Shown in pieces: positions 5,051-10,579 of a stretch of DNA of 10,579 nt (positions are counted from its first letter, which is position 1; each line of letters begins with the position of its first letter). This DNA is from an uncultured Pseudoxanthomonas sp. Its GTDB lineage: Bacteria > Pseudomonadota > Gammaproteobacteria > Xanthomonadales > Xanthomonadaceae. A program made the position numbers and the translations under genes. Location: NCBI GenBank assembly GCA_946886405.1, contig CAMPIO010000112.1:1-10579 (forward strand), in the 5' to 3' direction. The notes under the pieces are model-generated. The model had not been told where the DNA came from. It made no database searches and was given only the letters and a program-made list of their open reading frames with translations.

Positions 5051-7222
5051 ATGAAGCCGACTTCCTTCCTGCTTGCCGCGACCGTCCTGATGAGCACCCC
5101 GATCACCTCCGCCATGGCCGCCAGCGCCACCCCGCCCGACGTGGCGAAGAAGCCGCACGTCGTGAAGGCCCCGCACGGCGCCGAGCGCAACGACGAGTAC
5201 TACTGGTTGCGCGACGACAAGCGCGAGAACAAGGAGATGCTCGCCTATCTCGAGGCTGAGAATGCCTACACCGATACGGTGATGGCGCCGTTGAAGCCGC
5301 TGGAGGACAAGCTCTACAACGAGGTCGTCGCGCGCATCAAGCAGGACGACGCGAGCGTGCCGTACCGCGAGCGAGGCTGGTGGTACTACGCGCGCTTCGT
5401 CACCGGCAAGGACTATCCGGTCCATGCGCGCCGCAAGGACGGCGCGGGCGTGGATGCCGTCTCCATCCAGAAGGCCAACGAGGCCGGCGATTTCGCCGGG
5501 GAGCAGGTGCTGCTGGACGTCAACGCGCTGGCGGGCGACAAACTGTTCTACAGCGTCGGCGACTACGAGGTCAGCCAGGACAACCGCCTGCTCGCGTATG
5601 CCGACGACACCAACGGCCGCCGCCAGTACACCATCCGCTTCAAGAACCTGGACACCGGTGAAATCCTGCCGGATACGGTCACCAACGCCGAACCGAACAT
5701 GGTCTGGTCCGATGACGGTCGCACGCTGTTCTACGTCGACAAGGATCCGGAGACCCTGTTAAGCAAGCGGGTGAAGTCGCACGCGCTGGGCACGCCGGCC
5801 AGCCAGGACAAGCTGGTTTACGAAGAGGAAGACGACAGCTTCTACATGGGCATCGGCCGCAGCCGCGACGACGCGTTCATCTGCATCAGCGTGGAGAGCA
5901 CGGTCTCGTCGGAAATGCGCTGCACGCCAGCCGCGAGCCCGGGTGTGTTCACCGTGCTGGCCCCGCGCGAACGCGATGTCGAATACCAGGCCGACCACCT
6001 CGGCGACCGCTGGGTGATCCGCACGAACGCCGATGGTGCGACCAACTTCAAGATCGTCACCGCGCCGACCGGTTCGACCTCGCGCAAGGACTGGAAGGAC
6101 TGGATCGCGCACCGCGATGACGTGTTCGTCGAGGGCTTCGAGCTGTTCGATGGCTTCAGCGTCGTTTCCGAGCGCGCGAACGCGCTGGAAAGCCTGCGCG
6201 TGATCAAGGCCGACGGCAGCAGCGACTACGTCAAGGCCGACGAGCCGGCGTACTCGATGGGCCTGTCGGCCAATCCGGAGACCGGCACCGACTGGCTGCG
6301 CTACAGCTACACGTCGATGACCACGCCGGCCACGACCTACGAGATCAATACGAAGACCGGCGAGCGCCGCCAGTTGAAGCAGCAGCCGGTGCCGGGCTAC
6401 GACGCATCGAAGTACGTGACCGAGCGCATCTGGGCGCCGGCCCGCGATGGCAAGACGAAGATCCCGGTGACGCTGGTGTACCGCAAGGACGTCGCCCGCG
6501 ACGGCAAGGCACCGATGCTGCAGTACGCCTACGGCAGCTACGGCGCGTCGATGGATCCGAACTTCAGCATCACCAACATCAGCCTGCTCGACCGCGGCGT
6601 GGTGTACGCACTGGCGCATATCCGCGGCGGCCAGGAAATGGGCCGTGCGTGGTACGACGACGGCAAGCTGTACAACAAGATCAATACCTTCACCGACTTC
6701 ATCGACGTCACCGACTACCTGGTCAAGGAAGGCTATGCGGCGAAGAATCGCGTGGCCGCGATGGGCGGCAGCGCCGGCGGCCTGCTGATGGGCGCGGTGT
6801 CCAACATGGCGCCGGAGAAGTACAAGGTCATCCTGACCCTGGTGCCGTTCGTCGATGTGGCCACCACCATGCTGGACCCCAGCATTCCGTTGACCACCAA
6901 CGAGTACGACGAGTGGGGCAATCCGGAAGAGAAGGGCTATTACGACTACATCCTGACGTACTCGCCCTACGACAACCTGCAGGCCAGGGCCTACCCGGCG
7001 ATGTTCGTCGGCACCGGCCTGTGGGACTCGCAGGTACAGTACTGGGAGCCGGCCAAGTACGTCGCCCGCCTGCGCGATTTGAATACCAGCAAGGAAACCG
7101 TCGTGTTCCGCACCAACATGGAAGCCGGCCACGGCGGCAAGTCAGGCCGTTTCCGCCAGTACCGCGAGCGGGCGGAGATGTACGCCTTCATGCTGGACCA
7201 GCTGGGCGTGGCGTCGAAGTAA
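5051..7222 (+). CDS. ptrB: Oligopeptidase B, S9A serine peptidase with signal peptide
   Basis: This 723-residue oligopeptidase B (EC 3.4.21.83 family) cleaves short peptides after Arg or Lys. It carries a signal peptide (about 1-23, AMA before the cleavage site), so it should be periplasmic, whereas the E. coli enzyme is cytosolic. The propeller domain covers about 40-440 and the hydrolase domain about 450-720. The triad is Ser574 (GGSAGG), Asp659 (GLWDSQVQYWEP) and His694 (AGHGGKSGR), each exactly 42 residues beyond E. coli Ser532, Asp617 and His652. By the same offset, S2-pocket Asp460 is kept as Asp502 but Asp462 is Asn504. S1-pocket Glu576 is kept as Glu618 but Glu578 is Asp620. The start ATG 5051 has only a weak ribosome-binding site (CGGA), but the signal peptide begins there. 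It probably shares transcripts with the upstream peptidase to some degree. An intrinsic terminator follows. Confidence 0.95.
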   Translation: MKPTSFLLAATVLMSTPITSAMAASATPPDVAKKPHVVKAPHGAERNDEYYWLRDDKRENKEMLAYLEAENAYTDTVMAPLKPLEDKLYNEVVARIKQDDASVPYRERGWWYYARFVTGKDYPVHARRKDGAGVDAVSIQKANEAGDFAGEQVLLDVNALAGDKLFYSVGDYEVSQDNRLLAYADDTNGRRQYTIRFKNLDTGEILPDTVTNAEPNMVWSDDGRTLFYVDKDPETLLSKRVKSHALGTPASQDKLVYEEEDDSFYMGIGRSRDDAFICISVESTVSSEMRCTPAASPGVFTVLAPRERDVEYQADHLGDRWVIRTNADGATNFKIVTAPTGSTSRKDWKDWIAHRDDVFVEGFELFDGFSVVSERANALESLRVIKADGSSDYVKADEPAYSMGLSANPETGTDWLRYSYTSMTTPATTYEINTKTGERRQLKQQPVPGYDASKYVTERIWAPARDGKTKIPVTLVYRKDVARDGKAPMLQYAYGSYGASMDPNFSITNISLLDRGVVYALAHIRGGQEMGRAWYDDGKLYNKINTFTDFIDVTDYLVKEGYAAKNRVAAMGGSAGGLLMGAVSNMAPEKYKVILTLVPFVDVATTMLDPSIPLTTNEYDEWGNPEEKGYYDYILTYSPYDNLQARAYPAMFVGTGLWDSQVQYWEPAKYVARLRDLNTSKETVVFRTNMEAGHGGKSGRFRQYRERAEMYAFMLDQLGVASK

Positions 7223-7245
7223 CCGCGTCGCAGGGGAAGCTAAGG

Positions 7246-7275
7246 AGAGCCGGGGCAACCCGGCTCTTTCCGTTT
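7246..7275 (+). terminator. Intrinsic terminator after oligopeptidase B
   Basis: AGAGCCGGG (7246-7254) and CCCGGCTCT (7259-7267) form a perfect 9-bp stem around a GCAA tetraloop, followed by TTCCGTTT. It begins 24 nt after the ptrB stop. Stem, stable loop and a T-rich tail fit Rho-independent termination and end the peptidase unit. The remaining gap to 7444 holds only a minor hairpin (GCCGAT 7322-7327 with ATCGGC 7339-7344) and a candidate promoter. Confidence 0.88.
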
Positions 7276-7432
7276 ATGAAGATCCCGTCGACAGGCGGTG
7301 CTTCAGGCCGGAACCGTCATTGCCGATAACCCAAGGGAATCGGCGGGAAGAGCGCGGTGTGTCATGGCAGGGTGGGGCGCGGTCATCCGGTCCGCGCGGA
7401 TCGTATTTGCGCCGTCAGTGGCTGATTTGGGG

Positions 7433-7438
7433 TACAAG
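7433..7438 (+). promoter_or_regulatory. Possible -10 box giving a near-leaderless YbaN mRNA
   Basis: TACAAG lies 6 nt before GTG 7445, the same spacing as TATACT before the lptM ATG. TTGCGC at 7407-7412 might be a -35, but the 20-nt spacer is too long. The element supports GTG 7445 as the start, but weakly. Confidence 0.3.
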
Positions 7439-7444
7439 GTCGCC

Positions 7445-7879
7445 GTGCACGACACCTCTCCGCCGCCGCGTGACCTGCCCGATGCGCGCCCGGTGCGCTT
7501 CCGCTGGGCGTGGTGGCTGTTGGCCTACGCCAGCCTGGGCGTCGGGATCCTGGGTGTGTTCGTCCCCGGCCTGCCGACCACGGTCTTCATCCTGATCGCG
7601 GCCTATGCGGCTTCGCGCGGCTCTGACCGGTTGCATCGCCATCTGATCACGCATCCGCGCTTCGGCCCGATGATCCACGACTGGCACCTGCACCGCGCCG
7701 TGTCGCGGCGCGCCAAGTGGGCGGCCACGTGGACGATGCTCGCCAGCGCCGCGATCCTGGTCGCGCTGATGCTGTGGACCGGTTCGCACCGCTGGTGGAT
7801 GGTCGCGCTCCCCATCGCCTGCATGGCCACGGTCGGCGCCTGGTTGTGGATGCGTCCCCAGCCGCCACGCGGCGACTGA
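7445..7879 (+). CDS. YbaN/DUF454 family inner-membrane protein
   Basis: This 144-residue membrane protein is of the DUF454 (YbaN) family, whose function is not firmly known. The family core is visible: a helix at about 22-40 with LGVGILGVFVPGLPTT (31-46), then FILIAAYAASRGSDRLHRHLITHPRFGPMI and HDWHLHRAVSRRAKWAA. Two more hydrophobic helices at about 97-117 and 120-138 follow, and the tail is short and basic. GTG 7445 is preferred because the protein then has the usual family length and the start sits just after a -10-like box. ATG 7364 would add a 27-residue arginine-rich leader that looks non-coding. No Shine-Dalgarno supports either. The gene stands between the ptrB terminator and the lptM promoter, so it is probably transcribed alone. 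Confidence 0.82.
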   Translation: MHDTSPPPRDLPDARPVRFRWAWWLLAYASLGVGILGVFVPGLPTTVFILIAAYAASRGSDRLHRHLITHPRFGPMIHDWHLHRAVSRRAKWAATWTMLASAAILVALMLWTGSHRWWMVALPIACMATVGAWLWMRPQPPRGD

Positions 7880-7907
7880 GCGTCCACCGCATTCATCGGG
7901 CTGTGGC

Positions 7908-7913
7908 TATACT
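7908..7913 (+). promoter_or_regulatory. -10 box for lptM, predicting a leaderless transcript
   Basis: TATACT is one base from the sigma-70 consensus and ends 6 nt before ATG 7920. The transcription start expected about 7 nt after the -10 box falls on the A of the start codon. No Shine-Dalgarno is present, as expected for a leaderless message. The -35 region (near CACCGC at 7885-7890) is weak. This promoter would serve lptM and, by read-through, dapF and the DUF484 gene. Confidence 0.6.
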
Positions 7914-7919
7914 CGCGCC

Positions 7920-8129
7920 ATGAACCGGAATGCCCGCCTTTTCCTTGCCGCCGCCGTGATGGCGGTCCTCTCCGCCTGTGGTGCCAAGGGCCCGCTGTTC
8001 ATGCCGGAGAAGCCGGTCGAAGAAGCGCCCGTGGCGCCTGCCGAGGCCGCACCCGCTGCGACCGACGGCGTCCCCGCCGAGCCGCCGATCGACCCCGCCA
8101 CGGTGCCCGCCACCGACGGGAATGGCTGA
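7920..8129 (+). CDS. lptM: LPS translocon maturation lipoprotein LptM (YifL/LppL)
   Basis: This 69-residue outer-membrane lipoprotein assists maturation of the LptDE lipopolysaccharide translocon in E. coli, where it was formerly called YifL. A signal peptide ends in the lipobox LSAC, with Cys20 lipidated. The conserved family core [13 protein letters not shown] follows directly. The rest is an Ala/Pro/Glu-rich, disordered tail longer than the core. The start ATG 7920 is fixed by the signal peptide and by the -10 box six bases upstream. It lies 25 nt before dapF, the same neighbour as in E. coli and Pseudomonas, so co-transcription is likely. The LptM role is transferred from E. coli; the divergent tail makes the exact activity here an inference. 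Confidence 0.88.
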   Translation: MNRNARLFLAAAVMAVLSACGAKGPLFMPEKPVEEAPVAPAEAAPAATDGVPAEPPIDPATVPATDGNG

Positions 8130-8154
8130 GTCCCCGCACGCGCGGAGCACGGTG

Positions 8155-8985
8155 ATGCGTTTCACCAAGATGCATGGGGCCGGCAACGACTTCGTCGTGC
8201 TGGACCTGCGCGACGGCCTGCCGCCACCGGATGCCGCATTGGCGGCGGCGCTGGCGGACCGTCACCGCGGCATCGGCTGCGATCAGATCCTGACCATTGA
8301 ACCGCCCCGCAGCACGGGCTCGGTGGCGGCCTACCGCATCTGGAATTCCGACGGCTCGCCCTCGCAACAATGCGGCAATGGTGCGCGCTGCGTCGCGGCG
8401 TGGCTGGTGCGCGATGGCGTTGCGCCCGGCAGCACGTTCGACGTGGACAGCCCGCTGGCCACGCATGCCGTCGAGCGCATGGGCGATGACCGCTACGCCA
8501 TCGCCATGGGCGTGCCCGAGTTCGTGCCGGCCCGCATCCCGTTGCTGGGCTTCGACCAGCCGCGCGCCGAGTACGATGCTGACGTGGACGAAGGCGTGCG
8601 CCTGCGGTTCGGCGCGGTGTCGATGGGTAATCCCCACGCCGTCATCGAAGTTCCGTCCGTCGATGCCGCACCGGTGCTGCATTACGGGCCTTTGCTGCAG
8701 CGGTCGCGGCATTTTCCGGAGTCGGTCAACGTCGGCTTCGCCGAAGTCGTCGCGCGCGACCGGCTGCGCCTGCGCGTGTACGAGCGTGGCGTGGGCGAAA
8801 CCCTGGCGTGCGGCAGCGGCGCCTGCGCGGCAGCGGCCGTGCTGATACGGCGGGCCCGTGTCGACCGCGACGTGACCATCGCGCTGCCGGGTGGGGAACT
8901 CCGCATCCGCTGGCCGTCCGATGACGCGCCGGTCATCATGTCCGGGCCGGCGGCATTCGTATTCGAAGGGGAATGGAAAGCATGA
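8155..8985 (+). CDS. dapF: Diaminopimelate epimerase
   Basis: DapF interconverts LL- and meso-diaminopimelate, the last epimerisation of the lysine and peptidoglycan-precursor pathway, in the cytoplasm without cofactor. The 276-residue length is normal. The N-terminus [13 protein letters not shown] carries substrate-binding Asn11. The two catalytic thiols are Cys73 in QQCGNGARC and Cys219 in [10 protein letters not shown], matching Cys73 and Cys217 of the Haemophilus enzyme. MGNPHAV and the ESVNVGF-type segment ([12 protein letters not shown]) are also present. GGAG at 8144-8147 lies 7 nt before ATG 8155; a GTG one codon earlier is a less likely start. The stop overlaps the next gene by ATGA (8982-8985), indicating translational coupling. 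All key residues are intact. Confidence 0.97.
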   Translation: MRFTKMHGAGNDFVVLDLRDGLPPPDAALAAALADRHRGIGCDQILTIEPPRSTGSVAAYRIWNSDGSPSQQCGNGARCVAAWLVRDGVAPGSTFDVDSPLATHAVERMGDDRYAIAMGVPEFVPARIPLLGFDQPRAEYDADVDEGVRLRFGAVSMGNPHAVIEVPSVDAAPVLHYGPLLQRSRHFPESVNVGFAEVVARDRLRLRVYERGVGETLACGSGACAAAAVLIRRARVDRDVTIALPGGELRIRWPSDDAPVIMSGPAAFVFEGEWKA

Positions 8986-9656
8986 GCGAGACAGCGGAAA
9001 AACTGGGTGCACACGAGGTCGCGGCGTGGCTGCGTCGCCACCCGACCTTCCTGAAGCAGTTCCCGGACCTGGCGCTGAGCATGGTCGTGCCGCGCGACGA
9101 AGGCCCCACGGCATCGCTGGCGAGCTACCAGCTGGAAGTGCTGCGCGACAAGAACCGCGAGTTGTCCAAGCGCCTCGGCGACCTGTTCGCGAATGCGCAG
9201 GAGAACGAGCGCCTGGCGGTGCGCACGCACCAGTTGGCGCTGACCTTGATGAAGCAGAACACGGCCGCCGATACCGTACGCGCGATGGCGGCGTCGCTGG
9301 CGGAAGACTTCAATGGCGACCGCGTCAGCATCGTGCTGCTGCAGCCGGTGGGCGGGCTGGACGAGAGCGAGTGGCTGCAGATCATCCCGGCGGACAATCC
9401 GCACATGGCCCCCTTCCGCGACTGCCTGCGTGACGGCGAGCCGATCTGCGGGCGCCTGCAGCCCGAGAAGCACGTGCTGCTGTATGGCGCGCGTGCCGAA
9501 GAAGTGGCGTCCTCGGCACTGCTGCCGTTGCCCGGCATCGGCCTGGTCGCCGTCGGCAGCCGCGACGGCAACCGCTTCTACCCCGGCATGGGCACGCTGT
9601 TCCTGCGCCTGATGGGTGAGACGCTGGTGACGGCGCTGAAGCGGTTCGATGGCTGA
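8982..9656 (+). CDS. DUF484 GAF-like protein
   Basis: This 224-residue protein belongs to DUF484 (PF04340), a GAF-like family of unknown role found between dapF and xerC in many gammaproteobacteria (yigA in E. coli). The N-terminus has [19 protein letters not shown] (about 12-30), a family hallmark. A coiled-coil segment (about 47-90, with [16 protein letters not shown]) leads into the GAF-like domain (about 95-220), which ends in [21 protein letters not shown] 8982 is preferred: it overlaps the dapF stop by 4 nt and has GGGGA about 9 nt upstream, whereas ATG 8973 lies directly against that GGGGA. The protein is probably cytoplasmic and co-expressed with dapF. Ligand and function are unknown. 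Confidence 0.92.
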   Translation: MSETAEKLGAHEVAAWLRRHPTFLKQFPDLALSMVVPRDEGPTASLASYQLEVLRDKNRELSKRLGDLFANAQENERLAVRTHQLALTLMKQNTAADTVRAMAASLAEDFNGDRVSIVLLQPVGGLDESEWLQIIPADNPHMAPFRDCLRDGEPICGRLQPEKHVLLYGARAEEVASSALLPLPGIGLVAVGSRDGNRFYPGMGTLFLRLMGETLVTALKRFDG

Positions 9657-9677
9657 GCGGGAGTTCGCGCCTCCTGT

Positions 9678-9776
9678 CGTCGTTCCGGCGGAAGCCGGAA
9701 TCCACGTTGCTCCTGCTCGTTCGATAGTGAGGCAATGGCAACAGCAAGATGGATTCCGGCTTCCGCCGGAATGACG
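9678..9776. repeat. Inverted-repeat element with TTCCGGC-type palindromes between DUF484 and xerC
   Basis: A 27-nt arm at 9678-9704 recurs in reverse complement at 9750-9776 with one mismatch. Each arm holds the palindrome TTCCGGCGGAAGCCGGAA, a 7-bp stem with a GGAA loop, followed by TCCA. Weaker similarity (TTGCT) extends inward. The arms enclose 45 bp. This is the well-known dispersed intergenic repeat of the CGTCATTCCGGCG type seen across Xanthomonadaceae and other proteobacteria; translated in the wrong frame it gives the familiar FRRKPES and DSGFRRND peptides. It starts 22 nt after the DUF484 stop and ends 10 nt before xerC, so it could end or attenuate transcription into xerC. Confidence 0.85.
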
Positions 9777-9786
9777 GACGCAGGGA

Positions 9787-10579
9787 ATGTACGCAGTCGG
9801 CGACTTTCTCGCCCATCTCGAGGTCGAGCGCCGCGTCTCCTCGCACACGCTGGACGCCTATCGTCGTGACCTCGCGGCGCTGACGGAGTGGGCGCAGGCC
9901 CAGGACATCGGCGATCCTGCCGAGATCGCGTCGGAACAGTTGCGTGGCTTCGTCGCCAGCGAACACCGGCGCGGCCTGTCGCCGAAGAGTCTGCAGCGCC
10001 GCCTGTCGGCGTGCCGCAGCTACTATCAGTGGCTGCTCAAGCACGGCCGCATTGCCGCCAGTCCCGCCGCCGCGCTGCGCGCACCCAAGGCGCCACGCAA
10101 ACTGCCACAGGTGCTCGATGCCGACGAGGCCGTCAGGCTGGTCGAGGTGCCCACCGATGCACCACTGGGCAAGCGCGATCGCGCGTTGCTCGAGCTCTTC
10201 TATTCCTCCGGCCTGCGCCTGAGTGAGCTGTGCGCGCTGCGGTGGCGAGACCTGGACATGGCCGGCGGCATGGTCACGGTGCTGGGCAAGGGCAACAAGG
10301 AGCGCAAGGTGCCGGTGGGTTCGCATGCGCGCAACGCGCTGGTCGAGTGGCGGCAGGAACGGCCGGCGGGCAACGAGGGCTTCGTGTTCCCCGGCCGTGG
10401 CGACGGTCCCATCTCGCAGCGTGCGGTGCAGATCCGCATCAAGCAGCTCGCGCAGCGGCAGGGCCTGTTCAAGCACGTGCATCCGCACATGTTGCGGCAC
10501 AGTTTCGCCAGCCACATCCTGGAGTCCTCCGGCGACCTGCGCGGCGTGCAGGAACTGCTCGGCCACGCCGACATCGCCA
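9787..10579 (+). CDS. xerC: Tyrosine recombinase XerC (partial, 3' end outside window)
   Basis: XerC works with XerD at dif to resolve chromosome dimers at cell division. The 264 codons visible cover nearly the whole protein. The N-terminal SAM-like core-binding domain is at about 1-85 (VGDFLAHLEVERRVSSHTLDAY), and the catalytic domain runs from about 105 onward. Catalytic residues seen are Arg144 (SGLRLSEL), Lys168 (GKGNKERKVP), His234 and Arg237 (HPHMLRHSFASH) and His260 (LLGHADI). The nucleophilic Tyr, expected near residue 269, lies beyond the edge. ATG 9787 is the start: an in-frame TGA at 9772-9774, inside the upstream repeat, rules out a longer protein. The AGGG just before it is too close to be an ideal Shine-Dalgarno. 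XerC rather than XerD is favoured by the dapF-DUF484 context. Confidence 0.95.
   Translation, partial: MYAVGDFLAHLEVERRVSSHTLDAYRRDLAALTEWAQAQDIGDPAEIASEQLRGFVASEHRRGLSPKSLQRRLSACRSYYQWLLKHGRIAASPAAALRAPKAPRKLPQVLDADEAVRLVEVPTDAPLGKRDRALLELFYSSGLRLSELCALRWRDLDMAGGMVTVLGKGNKERKVPVGSHARNALVEWRQERPAGNEGFVFPGRGDGPISQRAVQIRIKQLAQRQGLFKHVHPHMLRHSFASHILESSGDLRGVQELLGHADIA

Noticed and set aside
7298..7444. N-terminal extension of the YbaN protein back to 7298.
   Set aside because: It would begin just after the ptrB terminator and give a charged leader untypical of the family; GTG 7445 yields the usual length.
9665..9780. An apparent antisense coding segment with FRRKPES and DSGFRRND peptides.
   Set aside because: These peptides are the wrong-frame translation of the inverted-repeat element, not a gene.

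Overview
The window reads as high-GC chromosomal DNA of a gammaproteobacterium of the Xanthomonadaceae/Lysobacteraceae type (Pseudoxanthomonas, Stenotrophomonas, Lysobacter or a relative). The reasons are the gene order lptM-dapF-DUF484-xerC, two kinds of intergenic palindromic repeat typical of that family, a signal-peptide-bearing oligopeptidase B, and genes that start at or next to a -10 box with no Shine-Dalgarno. The genus is inferred; no rRNA or other decisive marker is present.

Left part (1-2803): a partial minus-strand gene for a TonB-like, membrane-anchored, proline-rich protein runs off the left edge. A structured 318-bp gap separates it from a plus-strand WYL-domain regulator. Downstream lies an inverted pair of REP-like units, then a minus-strand Blc-type lipocalin lipoprotein. 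The lipocalin shares a 142-bp divergent intergenic region, containing four GTGAYGT half-sites, with a small two-helix membrane protein.

Centre (2880-7275): two tandem S9A serine peptidases, both with signal peptides. The first is a prolyl-endopeptidase-like enzyme and the second is oligopeptidase B. A strong hairpin lies between them and a canonical intrinsic terminator follows the second. Together they would cut short peptides after proline and after basic residues in the periplasm.

Right part (7445-10579): a YbaN/DUF454 membrane protein, then the cluster lptM (LPS-translocon lipoprotein), dapF (diaminopimelate epimerase), a DUF484 GAF-like protein that overlaps dapF by 4 nt, and xerC (chromosome dimer resolution recombinase), truncated by the right edge. 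A 99-bp inverted-repeat element sits between DUF484 and xerC and ends 10 nt before the xerC start.

Most of this is ordinary core-genome content and I see no convincing new multi-gene system. The points most worth a second look are the intergenic stem-loop at 450-521, the GTGAYGT cluster at 2413-2474, the altered substrate-pocket residues in oligopeptidase B, and the repeat insertion inside the dapF-xerC cluster. No tRNA, rRNA, CRISPR array, transposase or phage gene was seen.
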